Below, piece after piece: positions 8,401 through 17,013 of a stretch of 51,837 bases of DNA (position 1 is the stretch's first letter; every line of letters begins with the position of its first letter). The stretch is from Fidelibacterota bacterium (GTDB taxonomy: Bacteria > Fidelibacterota > UBA8477 > JABMPR01). The DNA lies in the NCBI GenBank assembly GCA_016845065.1, contig JAERTG010000148.1, forward strand, positions 1 through 51,837, in the 5' to 3' direction. The notes under the pieces were generated by a model, which ran no database searches, was not told where the DNA came from, and was given only the letters and a program-made list of their open reading frames with translations. Both the position numbers and the translations under genes were made by a program.

Positions 8401-8787
8401 TTAGACCTTAATGTTTTGGTGTACCACATCCACTAATTTTTTAGGATTTACCGGTTTTTCCAAAAAGGCGTCAACGGGTAGAAAATCAGCATCTTTACCT
8501 GGATCAAACTGAAAACCAGTTTGATTGCCGACAGCTGTTAACATGACGATGGGGGTATCCTTTATGCTGGCATCATCCCTAATTTTATAGGCTACATGAA
8601 ATCCTTCATCCATGGAAGACATCATCACATCAAGAATAATTAGATCTGGAGATTCTGTTTTAATCTTCTCCAGTCCTTTTTCGCCATCCTGAGCATCAAC
8701 AACATCATATCCAGCTGCTTCCAAAGTGATTCGCATGGCTTCAACGAGGTCGAAGTCATCATCGATTATCAATACTTTTTTTGCCAT
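8401..8787 (-). CDS. Single-domain response regulator
   Basis: 128 residues, only a receiver domain: acidic pocket D9-D11, phospho-acceptor D53, T84 and K111. There is no output domain, so it must act by protein contact or as a phosphorelay intermediate. An extra loop between T84 and K111 (about FDPGKDADFLPVDAF) lengthens the beta4-beta5 region; from memory, receivers beside hydrogenase operons in other anaerobes carry a similar insert, which I cannot verify here. The start has an AGGAGG site 6 bases upstream and lies 36 bases after the protease gene, in the same operon. Confidence 0.93.
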   Translation of the reverse strand: MAKKVLIIDDDFDLVEAMRITLEAAGYDVVDAQDGEKGLEKIKTESPDLIILDVMMSSMDEGFHVAYKIRDDASIKDTPIVMLTAVGNQTGFQFDPGKDADFLPVDAFLEKPVNPKKLVDVVHQNIKV

Positions 8788-8823
8788 TTTTTCCTCCTGG
8801 GCGCGAACGCCAAACGAATTAAA

Positions 8824-9297
8824 CTAAGCCTCAGCGAGTTGGCTTACTCGATTTAGTTTATCTTCAACAATATCAACGGCCATTTTCAAAGCCCTTTGAA
8901 CGGGTGTGGAAAGTGTGCCACTAAATTGAATTGATTCTGGTTCAATACCAATAATTTTCAAGTCTTCAGGTAACATATGCAAGGATTCTGCCAATTTAAT
9001 TGACTCTGCCAATCCAAGACCATGCAGAGAAATGGGGTCATCTTTTAAAACGAAGTCAATTTCGTTGGAGTCAAACTCCACGATTGAACCTGCCTCACGT
9101 CCCATCTGACAAGCATCTACAACAATCACATGGTGTCGTCCTTCGAGATACTCGAGAATTCCCAGAGCGTCGCTACCCGCATCCACCAATTCTACTTGGG
9201 GATTCGATTGCTTAGATAGGGCGTCGATAAGTAATGGTCCTACGGCATCATCTCCCCGTAAGCGACTACCAACACCTATGATTGTTAAGGTTGCCAT
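8824..9297 (-). CDS. [NiFe] hydrogenase maturation protease
   Basis: HycI/HyaD/FrxA-type endopeptidase that trims the C terminus of the hydrogenase large subunit after nickel insertion. The family features are present: N-terminal GVGSRLRGDDAVG (Asp ligand), DAG...G near residue 41, VDAC near 61, and the histidine in SLHGLG. 157 residues is the standard size. It starts 5 bases after the large subunit, so subunit and dedicated protease are made together. Confidence 0.93.
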   Translation of the reverse strand: MATLTIIGVGSRLRGDDAVGPLLIDALSKQSNPQVELVDAGSDALGILEYLEGRHHVIVVDACQMGREAGSIVEFDSNEIDFVLKDDPISLHGLGLAESIKLAESLHMLPEDLKIIGIEPESIQFSGTLSTPVQRALKMAVDIVEDKLNRVSQLAEA

Positions 9298-9302
9298 AGC
9301 GA

Positions 9303-10607
9303 CTATTCTATGAAATCAACTTCCAACATGTGTACTGAGCAGGAAATACAAGGATCATAGGCTCTGACCAGCATCTCAAGGTTCAGTGTGATTTCTTCCT
9401 TTGATTTGTTGATAATCTCAGGCACCAATTTCATCATATCATCGTCTATATTGGCCAAATTCTGACCTGTGGGAATGATACAATTGGCTTTGATGATATT
9501 TCCCTTATTATCGTAGGTATAGTCATGGAACAGAATACCTCTGGGGACTTCATTCGCTGCAATACCCCGACCATATCGAGTAGGTGTTTGGTTCGGTTTC
9601 TCATTTTTGAGACCCTTTTCCACCAATCTGTCAATAATTCGCACACTATCCAGGATGCAATGCACTGCCTCAACTACCTGGGCTATCGTATTCATATAGG
9701 GATTATAACAGTTTGGTTTAAGACCCATAGCTTCAGCAGCTGCCAGTGCTTCTTCCCCAAGTTGGGCATGATTGTTATTCCAACGTGCCAGAGCACCAAC
9801 AAAATATGAACTTCTGTTATATTTTGCATGCTTTGAGGTGCTATGGTTCACCACAAATTCATTGGTGACATCCAAATAATTATGCACTGATGTTGCACCA
9901 GAATCAGAAGAGAATATATCTCCTTCGTACAGGGCATATTCATCGGGGTGTTTCAACGAGATGTATTCAGTTTCTCTTTCAAACTGAGGTATGGCGCCAG
10001 CCAAGGCCTTCATGGTCTCGATGGTTTCCAGACCATCTGGAAGCGCTTCTTCCAACAAACGGCGTTTGATTTCAAGAAGTTCTGACTTCTCTGGAATTCT
10101 TGAAAAACCACCAGGAACCGGTGTAATCGGATGCACGGCTCTACCGGAAACAACATCGCCAATATCATTGGCCAGTCGTTTCATGCGCAATGCTCTTAAC
10201 ACCACGTCTTTATGGGTATTGATAAGTGGAAAAACACTACCAACATTGAGGAAGTCCGGTGCAGCTAGGAAATAAGCGTGAAGAATGTTTGACTGGAGTG
10301 TGGCTCCATGGATCAACAATTTTCTGAGGAGTGCAGTCTGTTCTGAAATTTCCAGTCCCAGAGCATCTTCAGTTGCTACTAAAGAGGTCAATTGATGGCC
10401 AAGCGAACAGATACCACAAATTCGGGAAGTGATGATAGCCGCTTCATGAAAACTGCGCCCCTTCATCATTGCTTCAAAAAACCTGGGAGGTTCTACAATA
10501 CTTAGGTGCGCTTTTTCAAGGACCCCATCCTTCATATTAACTACGATATTTCCATGACCTTCCACACGGGTCAGGTGATGGACTTTTAAGTCAAGATCAC
10601 GACTCAT
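9303..10607 (-). CDS. hydA: [NiFe] hydrogenase large (alpha) subunit, group 3b-like
   Basis: Carries the Ni-Fe(CN)2CO site of a cytoplasmic hydrogenase. The N-terminal L1 motif RICGICSLGH gives C64 and C67; the C-terminal L2 motif DPCISCSVH gives C420, C423 and H426. Eight residues follow H426 and would be removed by the protease encoded next. At 434 residues and with its neighbours it fits group 3b (NAD(P)-dependent, also called sulfhydrogenase), working mainly as H2 oxidation or evolution coupled to NAD(P)(H). Its ATG overlaps the small-subunit stop by 4 bases. No hyp maturation genes are in the window. Confidence 0.94.
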   Translation of the reverse strand: MSRDLDLKVHHLTRVEGHGNIVVNMKDGVLEKAHLSIVEPPRFFEAMMKGRSFHEAAIITSRICGICSLGHQLTSLVATEDALGLEISEQTALLRKLLIHGATLQSNILHAYFLAAPDFLNVGSVFPLINTHKDVVLRALRMKRLANDIGDVVSGRAVHPITPVPGGFSRIPEKSELLEIKRRLLEEALPDGLETIETMKALAGAIPQFERETEYISLKHPDEYALYEGDIFSSDSGATSVHNYLDVTNEFVVNHSTSKHAKYNRSSYFVGALARWNNNHAQLGEEALAAAEAMGLKPNCYNPYMNTIAQVVEAVHCILDSVRIIDRLVEKGLKNEKPNQTPTRYGRGIAANEVPRGILFHDYTYDNKGNIIKANCIIPTGQNLANIDDDMMKLVPEIINKSKEEITLNLEMLVRAYDPCISCSVHMLEVDFIE

Positions 10608-11338
10608 AATTGAACCTCATTTGAATTATAGAGCAGCATACGTTTTTTTGCTTCATCCAGGCTGATACCATGACTGGTCATCACTTCCAACATCCCATCA
10701 ATATTGGGATTATCCAGGATTCCCCTGCATCCTGTGCAGAACTGTCCAAAGCTTGGACAAACTGCATCACAACCACCTCGGGTTATGGGACCGAGGCAAA
10801 CCATGCCGCGATTGTAAAGACATTCGTTTTCCTTAAGCTTGCACTCCACACATACTGGAGATCCATATTTGGGGGGTTGTTTTCCCAGAACCAGAGCGAT
10901 GAGCAGCTTGAGAAAATCTTGTTGTGTCATGGGACAACCGCGTACCTCGTAGTCCACTTTGACAACGGATGATACTGCCATGGCGGGCAGGGTAGCAAAC
11001 AGGTATTTGTCATCCCCATAGACGGTTTCTCGTACGTCATCAATGGGATGAAGATTCTTCATGGCATTGACGCCACCATTCACAGCACAGGAGCCGAGGG
11101 CGACTAAAATATCGCTTCGTCGACGAATATCGTGGATGCGTTCCACACAGGATGGGGAAGTAATTGAACCTTCTATAAAAGCGATATCATAGTGGTCTGC
11201 CTTATCATCCATAGCCTCACGGAATTCAACAAGGTCTACATGTTTTAAAATATCTAGAAGATCATTTTCAAAATTGAGCTTGTTGAGCTGACAACCTTCA
11301 CAACTGGTAAAATCAAAAAATGCAACTTGTGGTTTCAT
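10604..11338 (-). CDS. hydD: [NiFe] hydrogenase small (delta) subunit
   Basis: Electron-transfer subunit with three iron-sulfur clusters. Proximal cluster residues are seen in CEGCQ (C13, C16), GSCAVNGG and RGCPMTQ. The cysteine-rich C terminus (CVECKLKENECLYNRG, then CLGP, CDAVCP, CTGCRG) would hold the medial and distal clusters. There is no twin-arginine signal, so the enzyme stays in the cytoplasm, as expected for group 3. It joins the flavin subunit through a one-base TAATG overlap and the large subunit through an ATGA overlap. Confidence 0.93.
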   Translation of the reverse strand: MKPQVAFFDFTSCEGCQLNKLNFENDLLDILKHVDLVEFREAMDDKADHYDIAFIEGSITSPSCVERIHDIRRRSDILVALGSCAVNGGVNAMKNLHPIDDVRETVYGDDKYLFATLPAMAVSSVVKVDYEVRGCPMTQQDFLKLLIALVLGKQPPKYGSPVCVECKLKENECLYNRGMVCLGPITRGGCDAVCPSFGQFCTGCRGILDNPNIDGMLEVMTSHGISLDEAKKRMLLYNSNEVQL

Positions 11339-12189
11339 TAGAGAGCCTCCTCCAATGGTTTAATATCAGCATAGTTGAATACAGGACCATCCTGGCAACA
11401 GTAGACACCGTTGATCTGGCAATGTCCACATTTTCCCACACCACATTTCATGCGGCGTTCCAGCGACAGATAAATCTGATCATCAGGAAGCTGTTTTGAC
11501 TTGAGGGACATGACTACAAACTTGTACATGACAGGGGGACCTGTGATGGCGGCTATGGTTGTGTTCAATTTGAGATCCAGTGAGGGGATCAGAGTTGTTA
11601 TAACACCAGTATTGCCCTTCCAGGTCTCATCCGGTTGGTCAACTGTGACATGTAATTCAACATCATCCCTTTCTTCCCATACTTTAAGTTCTTCGGTAAA
11701 GAGGAGTTCGGAGGGTGTTTTGGCACCGTATAGAATAATGAGACGGCCAAAATTTTTACGATTGTCCAGGACATAATTGATAAGGGATCGTAAAGGTACC
11801 AATCCAATTCCACCAGCAACAATCAGGATATCTTTTCCAAAAAGGTTATCCATGGGATATCCCTGACCAAAAGGACCGCGAATACCCATCATATCACCGG
11901 TTTCGTAATTCTTCAGAACATTGGTAAGTGTTCCAACCTGACGAATACATAGTTCGAACTTACCATTCTTCGATGGGGAGCTGGAAATGGATATGGGGGC
12001 TTCCCCAATTCCGAATGCGGAGACTTCCACAAATTGTCCAGGGGAATGACCCAAGCTTGTGCCCTCAGGCATTTCAAGCTCATACCATTTTTCCATATCT
12101 GTTATCTGCCTGGCTCCAGTCACCTTACACATTGTGGGGTAATAGAGATCTTCGGTTTCGTGATGTTCTACATCTTGTAGGCGTTTCAT
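11338..12189 (-). CDS. hydG: Hydrogenase flavin/NAD(P)-binding (gamma) subunit
   Basis: Ferredoxin-NADP reductase-like protein that passes electrons between the hydrogenase and NAD(P). FAD-binding segment near residue 70 (APISISSSP), nucleotide-binding LIVAGGIGLVPLRSL near 125, and a C-terminal 2Fe-2S site with CGVGKCGHC and CCQDGPVF, as in the sulfhydrogenase gamma/dihydroorotate dehydrogenase electron-transfer family. 283 residues matches HydG/AsrB-type proteins. An AAGGAGG site lies 7 bases before the ATG, 15 bases after the beta subunit. Confidence 0.93.
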   Translation of the reverse strand: MKRLQDVEHHETEDLYYPTMCKVTGARQITDMEKWYELEMPEGTSLGHSPGQFVEVSAFGIGEAPISISSSPSKNGKFELCIRQVGTLTNVLKNYETGDMMGIRGPFGQGYPMDNLFGKDILIVAGGIGLVPLRSLINYVLDNRKNFGRLIILYGAKTPSELLFTEELKVWEERDDVELHVTVDQPDETWKGNTGVITTLIPSLDLKLNTTIAAITGPPVMYKFVVMSLKSKQLPDDQIYLSLERRMKCGVGKCGHCQINGVYCCQDGPVFNYADIKPLEEAL

Positions 12190-12204
12190 ATTCAGCCTCC
12201 TTCT

Positions 12205-13239
12205 CTATACCCGGACAGTTCGGTGATATTGGGCTTTTTCATCTTCCTGGATGAGCTCATTGACAATATCTGGCATTGAGATTCCAGCTGGACAGAAAGC
12301 AGTACAACGACCACAGCCAACACACCAGGGTAAGCCCTCTTCATCTGTTATATATTTGAATTTCCTGAAAAGGCGATGACGGGTTCTATTGATTGTCTTC
12401 TCTCTGAAGTTTTCTCCACCTGCGACTTCGGCGAAGGTACTGAGCATGCAACTATCCCAGCTACGTTGACGCATACCATCTTCCGCAGTCACTTCAACAT
12501 GATCTTGAACATCAAAGCAGAAGCAGGTGGGACAAGTCAGCGTGCAAGCACCACACCCGACACAGCGTGAGGCCACATCAGCCCAGACATCTGAATGATA
12601 AGCATATTGAAAAACCCGGGGGAGTCTATTGTAATGGTATCTGATCTTTTTCTTAAAGTTCCGACCCTCAACAATTTCCGGTTCAGTTAGATTGATTTTA
12701 TCAAATCCATTCAACATTTCCTGACCATTATCCGTTAGGACATAAAGCTGGAAATCATCATCAACCTCATTGAGGAAGAGATCAAACCCTTCCATTTCTT
12801 CTATGACAACCCCTACACTTTCTGAAAAGTGGAATTCATCTGGTTCAAAAGAGATCCCCACGAACCTGGAAGACTGACGTCGCTTGAAATAATTTGATTC
12901 AGCAGAACCAGACAGCATGCTGTGATCCAACCTGAGAATTGATTGCATTTCATAGCTATGCACACCAAAAAAGACCCTGGGAGCGATAGCAACATCTACC
13001 TGCTCATAACTCTCATTTTTGAGGGAAAAACCAATTAATTTTTCCACGGGTGGGAGAAACATCTTCTTGAGAGGTAATAAGGTTCGGTTATAGTCCAACA
13101 CAACATCACTACTGTCACGGACAACTTCAAACGAGTACGAGACATCCCCTTTCCCGTGGGGGGCAATTACCTCCCCAAAATCCCCGAGGTGATCAATCAG
13201 GGCTGGGACATCAGACCGTAATAGAGAAAAACACTCCAT
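12205..13239 (-). CDS. hydB: Hydrogenase 4Fe-4S (beta) subunit
   Basis: First gene of the operon. Two ferredoxin-type clusters near the C terminus: CVGCGACTLTCPTC (about residue 230) and CVGCGRCTAFCPAG (about 305). The N-terminal 200 residues match the HydB/AsrA-type sulfhydrogenase beta family. It should wire the flavin subunit to the NiFe module. 344 residues is the usual length. The ATG has an AAGGA site 8 bases upstream and a leader of about 100 bases from a predicted promoter. Confidence 0.92.
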   Translation of the reverse strand: MECFSLLRSDVPALIDHLGDFGEVIAPHGKGDVSYSFEVVRDSSDVVLDYNRTLLPLKKMFLPPVEKLIGFSLKNESYEQVDVAIAPRVFFGVHSYEMQSILRLDHSMLSGSAESNYFKRRQSSRFVGISFEPDEFHFSESVGVVIEEMEGFDLFLNEVDDDFQLYVLTDNGQEMLNGFDKINLTEPEIVEGRNFKKKIRYHYNRLPRVFQYAYHSDVWADVASRCVGCGACTLTCPTCFCFDVQDHVEVTAEDGMRQRSWDSCMLSTFAEVAGGENFREKTINRTRHRLFRKFKYITDEEGLPWCVGCGRCTAFCPAGISMPDIVNELIQEDEKAQYHRTVRV

Positions 13240-13346
13240 AATGGCTTCCTTCTATAAATGATCGGTTAACAAATTTTATAACATTCATCTATGCGATCAT
13301 TTGCAAAGCACATGCCAAGATATCTGTTTCTTAATGACAATTATTT

Positions 13347-13375
13347 ATCTTATCAGGTATAATTGATAAAGTCAG
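13347..13375 (-). promoter_or_regulatory. Candidate hydrogenase promoter with an embedded dyad
   Basis: On the minus strand CTGACT is followed after exactly 17 bases by TAAGAT. The spacer and the start of the -10 box contain the inverted repeat TTATCA-N8-TGATAA (13350-13369). The start would be near 13340, 100 bases before hydB. A dyad placed between the two boxes is the position used by regulators that block or remodel polymerase. A competing plus-strand site (ATGACA, 18 bases, TATAAT at 13358-13363) overlaps it. The remaining intergenic sequence is AT-rich without other structure. Confidence 0.45.
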
Positions 13376-13493
13376 CAGAACACTTTATAAAAGGCTAATA
13401 TAGGTCAAAGCCACACTTTGTAATTAATTAATTTATGCATTATGTGCTAATGCGAAATGAATTAAGTGATATTTATGGCTGGATGGAGTTGGA

Positions 13494-14141
13494 TTAATTC
13501 AGCGTGATATCGTCTGTAATTTTAGGATCTACGCGTTTTAGTAATTCAATGGTTTCTATCTGATCATCAATGAGCCACAGGATACGATTAGCCCGCTCTC
13601 GAACGGAATCCATGGAGAGTAACGCATATTGCTCATCGTTTTTCAGGGGTAGCGTACGGGCTACCAGATTTACAAGCGCGATAAAAGATTCATGCTCCCC
13701 CAGGATGGGACTGAAATCAAGAGTATCTGGAGATTGTTCTACAAGATAGTTCAGACGCAGCAGTAAGTCCTCGCGCTCATCAACAAAATCACTTTCAGAA
13801 TCTGATTCAGGCAGCTCAATTAACTCAGCCACCCGGAATGGATTGTCCTTAACTATTTCACCAAACCCGACTCTGAAGAGTCCTTCCAGGACAATATTGT
13901 ACTTTCCATTCTCCAATTTCTCATAGGATTGGATTTTACCCAGGCAACCCACAGGGAAAATCTCAGGCGTACCATAATAGTCCTCTTCATAACCCGGTTT
14001 CAGTACACCCATGGCGAGAAGTCCATCTCCTTCTAACACGCTCTCAATCATTTCCACATATCTCGGTTCAAATATGTGATAACTGGCGGTTGTTTCAGGG
14101 AACAGATTGACCGTGGGTAGTGGAAAAATGGGAGCGTGCAT
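13494..14141 (-). CDS. LON substrate-binding domain protein
   Basis: 215 residues matching the N-terminal (PUA-like) domain of Lon protease without ATPase or protease: FPLPTVNLFPETTASYHIFE at the start, the YVEMIESVLEGDGLLAMGV segment, and GLFRVGFGEI, with a helical C-terminal part. Such stand-alone proteins are widespread, of unsettled function, and thought to bind proteins or act as adaptors. Last gene of the Nudix-Rieske-ElbB-cupin-LON run, 14 bases after the cupin gene. Confidence 0.88.
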   Translation of the reverse strand: MHAPIFPLPTVNLFPETTASYHIFEPRYVEMIESVLEGDGLLAMGVLKPGYEEDYYGTPEIFPVGCLGKIQSYEKLENGKYNIVLEGLFRVGFGEIVKDNPFRVAELIELPESDSESDFVDEREDLLLRLNYLVEQSPDTLDFSPILGEHESFIALVNLVARTLPLKNDEQYALLSMDSVRERANRILWLIDDQIETIELLKRVDPKITDDITLN

Positions 14142-14155
14142 ATGTTCGGTCTCAG

Positions 14156-14497
14156 TTAGGAACTGGGGTTATGAATTCCAGGGGGGGCAGCAATTTTCAG
14201 AACAGTTAACTGTTCATCGCTCTCATTGATGATGCCTGAACTGACACCCATTTCAACCAGGACAGAGGTATTTCGCGTGAGTACCAGGACCTCATCCCCA
14301 ACTTCAAAAACACCCTCACCTCGCAAGACGAAATAAATGATGTCTGAAATGGGTTCCACAACAGGTGAAATGTATTGATGCGTGTTCAATAACAACACAT
14401 CCATCTGGAGATGATCACTATTGAACATACTGTTAATATTGGCTGCTTCCTCTGAGAAGTGGGCAACCTGTTTTAAGTCTTTTACACTATTTTCCAT
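14156..14497 (-). CDS. Small cupin-fold protein
   Basis: 113 residues with the cupin pattern: SPVVEPISDIIYFVLRGEGVFEVGDEVLVLTRNTSVLVEMG covers both conserved strands around the barrel. The classic metal-binding histidines of motif 1 (HxH) are not in place, so metal binding and enzyme activity are doubtful; a ligand-binding or stress role is possible. It overlaps the end of elbB by 11 bases. Confidence 0.7.
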   Translation of the reverse strand: MENSVKDLKQVAHFSEEAANINSMFNSDHLQMDVLLLNTHQYISPVVEPISDIIYFVLRGEGVFEVGDEVLVLTRNTSVLVEMGVSSGIINESDEQLTVLKIAAPPGIHNPSS

Positions 14498-15149
14498 GAG
14501 TCATCTCTATAATTTTATGGATCAGTTTTTCGATTCCGCTAGCAACTTCGCTAATTCTCATGTCTAACATATATGCTGGAGTTGAGACCAGGTTTCGCTC
14601 TTCATCAACTACGAATTCATCCACGGGGCAGTTAACATGAACCCCGCCCATCTCATTGATAGCTGCTGCGGTTTCAGCATCAGATCCAATGGTTAATTTG
14701 GCATCTGCACCATATATAGTTGGAATCATGGCAGGTGCGATACAGACAAAGCCCATGGGTTTGCCAGTTGCAGCAAATGCACGTGAAAATTGGAGAACAT
14801 CTTCTTGAACTGTACTTCCAGCACCTTTTACGGCAAAATTTGACAGGTTTTTGGCTGCTCCATAGCCACCGGGAAAAATAACTGCATCATATTCATTCGG
14901 GTTGGCTGAGGCGATATCAATAATCTGAGTTCTGGCAATACGTGCAGCTTCAACCAGCACGTTTCTCTGTTCACCCTCGGCAACTTCACCTGTAAAATGA
15001 TTCACAACATGCATTTGATCCATATCTGGTGCCATGCACTGATAGCTAGCACCAGCACGATCCAGGGAAAGCATGGTAATCACACTTTCTTGAATCTCTG
15101 CGCCATCAAGAAATCCTGACCCTGATAAGACCACTGCTATTTTTTTCAT
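14487..15149 (-). CDS. elbB: ElbB-type DJ-1/PfpI family glyoxalase
   Basis: 220 residues matching ElbB (older name: enhancing lycopene biosynthesis protein 2), a DJ-1/PfpI-superfamily protein with reported glyoxalase activity. Marks: KKIAVVLSGSGFLDGAEIQE at the N terminus, VIFPGGYGAAKNLSNFA, and the nucleophile elbow GFVCIAPA with C136. Soluble, no signal peptide. Lies 23 bases after the Rieske gene. A detoxifying role for reactive aldehydes or keto-compounds is plausible. Confidence 0.92.
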   Translation of the reverse strand: MKKIAVVLSGSGFLDGAEIQESVITMLSLDRAGASYQCMAPDMDQMHVVNHFTGEVAEGEQRNVLVEAARIARTQIIDIASANPNEYDAVIFPGGYGAAKNLSNFAVKGAGSTVQEDVLQFSRAFAATGKPMGFVCIAPAMIPTIYGADAKLTIGSDAETAAAINEMGGVHVNCPVDEFVVDEERNLVSTPAYMLDMRISEVASGIEKLIHKIIEMTHGK

Positions 15150-15172
15150 ATCACCCTCCCCTTATCTGAATT

Positions 15173-15532
15173 TTACCAATCAAAAGCCGATGTATCAAAC
15201 TCATCATCTTGTTTTTCAGGAACGGGCTGCACCCATAATTGCTCAGCCCTCATGACAATTGGATAGGTCTCCAACCTGGTATAGCTTGGCTTGATCCCCT
15301 TACCCGTAGATACGCTATATTTCCAGCCATGCAATGGACAGGTCACCGTATCACCTGTTATCTCGCAAAGCTCTAGCTTAAAACCGTTGTGTTTACAAAA
15401 TCCCGATCTGGCGATGAATCGACTTGGTGTATGAAAAATCGTGATCTCTTCACCCTCCAGGTTCACATTTAGAGCACCATTTTCAGGTACATCTGAAGCT
15501 TCACAGGCATATATATAATCAACATCAGACAT
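15173..15532 (-). CDS. Rieske-type 2Fe-2S ferredoxin
   Basis: A 119-residue soluble Rieske protein. Cluster ligands are C46 and H48 (FCKHNG) and C65 and H68 (CPLHGW). It resembles ferredoxin components of ring-hydroxylating oxygenases or the small NirD-like subunit, but no oxygenase or reductase is adjacent. I chose the ATG at 15532; a TTG 24 bases earlier is also in frame but would overlap the Nudix gene more (32 against 8 bases). The 8-base overlap ties its translation to the Nudix gene. Confidence 0.88.
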   Translation of the reverse strand: MSDVDYIYACEASDVPENGALNVNLEGEEITIFHTPSRFIARSGFCKHNGFKLELCEITGDTVTCPLHGWKYSVSTGKGIKPSYTRLETYPIVMRAEQLWVQPVPEKQDDEFDTSAFDW

Positions 15533-16088
15533 GCGCTTTCCATTCTCCTCTAGCAAGTTTTTCTGCCCAGAACAAGCCTACCATAGTTTTAGCGTCCGTT
15601 ATTTCACCGCGCCTTAGCATTTCCAAAGCTTTGTCCAGGGGCATTTCAATAATTTCCAGAAATTCATCTTCATCCCGGTCTACTTCCTGCATACTAAGAT
15701 CATTAGCAGCGTAAACTGCCATTTTCTCATCAGCATAGCCAATGGCAGGATAAAGGTGACTAATAAATGTCCAGGTCTTTGCTGAATAACCAGTCTCCTC
15801 CAGTAGCTCACGTTTACCAGTGGTAAGAAAATCCTCACCAGGATCAGTTTTACCTGCCGGAAGCTCGTAAAATATCTCATTGGGGTAGTATCTATATTGG
15901 CGTTCCATAATCAATGTGGTTGCATCTAAAAATGGAATGATGACAACAGCGCCTGGATGCTTGACGCCTTCGCGAACGCTGGTCTTACCATTGGGGAGTT
16001 TGACCTCATCTCGAACCACATGGAGAAGATTTCCTTTAAATTTGGTCTCAGATGTTATTTTTGTTTCGCGAAGTTCTTTAAAATTCAT
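15525..16088 (-). CDS. Nudix hydrolase, ADP-ribose pyrophosphatase-like
   Basis: The Nudix box is complete (GKTDPGEDFLTTGKRELLEETGY: G-x5-E-x7-RE-LLEE-G), with upstream HPGAVVIIPF and ELPAG typical of ADP-ribose/sugar-nucleotide pyrophosphatases. It should cleave ADP-ribose or a related nucleoside diphosphate. I chose the ATG at 16088 (MNFKELRETK) because the family begins there; an earlier ATG at 16151 adds 21 residues with no ribosome site. A promoter-like pair (TTGCAT, 17 bases, TATGCT at 16098-16126) overlaps the rejected extension. First gene of its operon. Confidence 0.9.
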   Translation of the reverse strand: MNFKELRETKITSETKFKGNLLHVVRDEVKLPNGKTSVREGVKHPGAVVIIPFLDATTLIMERQYRYYPNEIFYELPAGKTDPGEDFLTTGKRELLEETGYSAKTWTFISHLYPAIGYADEKMAVYAANDLSMQEVDRDEDEFLEIIEMPLDKALEMLRRGEITDAKTMVGLFWAEKLARGEWKAHV

Positions 16089-16097
16089 AAGGCTTTT

Positions 16098-16126
16098 AGC
16101 ATAGAACAGGATTGGGTCAAATGCAA
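16098..16126 (-). promoter_or_regulatory. Weak candidate promoter for the Nudix operon
   Basis: TTGCAT, 17 bases, TATGCT on the minus strand. Transcription would start almost at the Nudix ATG, giving a very short leader. The match is moderate, so this is a suggestion only. Confidence 0.25.
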
Positions 16127-16224
16127 GAGTCATGCTTGAATAGATGCTCATTCATATTGAAATGCGTCATCAATGTGGAAAGACCCCCTATGATGTAGAG
16201 GGGAGTTGAGGGATGACAGTTTTA

Positions 16225-17013
16225 CTATATTATGACTATTGAAACGGCTACAGATCCAAAACACCCATAACCACCTGTTACAGTGGATCCATCTGGATGA
16301 TATGTATTTGGAATAAATGAAATGGGGCTGTTACCATAGCGAGTCAAGTTCTCATCCAAAGCAGTGAGACCCAGGTAAATTGGTGAACCTCTTGAGGCAG
16401 AGAAACTCCACGCCACATCAATTATGCTTCCGCTGTTTGGCTTGACCACCTTTTCTATTACACTGGCAGCAAAAAAAAGATAAATCTTATATTCATGAGC
16501 ACTGGACATGTGCTGGATTTGGAAGTTGATTTTTCCAGACTCCATGGATAATGAATTAGAAACCAATTGAGGCGTATGTGGTATTTGAGTCGTCCCAGTG
16601 AGTGTGGGAAATCCATGTGCCTGAATCTCAAGATCATACACTTCCCCGGCAATTACATCGAGAGTTGAGTCACGATAATTGCCCCAATCGGAGCTGTCCT
16701 CTGGAGCTTGAAATACATTTTCAACACCCGTTTTACGTGATTTGACTTTGACAAAGTCAACATCAGGTGAAAAATTTTCGATACCCTCGCTATAGATCTC
16801 TTCAGTGGTCAACGCCCGATTAATGTTCACAAATGATGATCCAGTCTGATTGTCAGCGCGAAGGACTCCCATGATGTTTAACCCCGGTTCGAATTCCGTT
16901 TCAACTATATCTGTGGGCATGGGGCCAGGTTGATGAGGCAAATCACAGGTAGATAAGAATACGGAAGTCAGAATGAAGAAGACAATTTTCACAAATTTCA
17001 TGATAACATCCAT
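16225..17013 (-). CDS. DUF4249-family outer-membrane lipoprotein
   Basis: 262 residues with a lipoprotein signal (hydrophobic stretch ending FLSTC, acylation at C23). The body has the DUF4249 pattern, including a near C-terminal GGYGCFGSVAVS segment. Such lipoproteins are typically encoded beside a TonB-dependent receptor in Bacteroidetes relatives, and are thought to sit over the barrel as a surface partner; the substrate is unknown. The ATG shares a base with the receptor stop (TAATG), so the pair is coupled. Confidence 0.8.
   Translation of the reverse strand: MDVIMKFVKIVFFILTSVFLSTCDLPHQPGPMPTDIVETEFEPGLNIMGVLRADNQTGSSFVNINRALTTEEIYSEGIENFSPDVDFVKVKSRKTGVENVFQAPEDSSDWGNYRDSTLDVIAGEVYDLEIQAHGFPTLTGTTQIPHTPQLVSNSLSMESGKINFQIQHMSSAHEYKIYLFFAASVIEKVVKPNSGSIIDVAWSFSASRGSPIYLGLTALDENLTRYGNSPISFIPNTYHPDGSTVTGGYGCFGSVAVSIVII

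Noticed and set aside
13334..13363. Plus-strand promoter ATGACA-N18-TATAAT in the hydrogenase upstream region
   Set aside because: It would read into the 3' end of the LON-domain gene in antisense; it overlaps the dyad, so I report it only within that entry.
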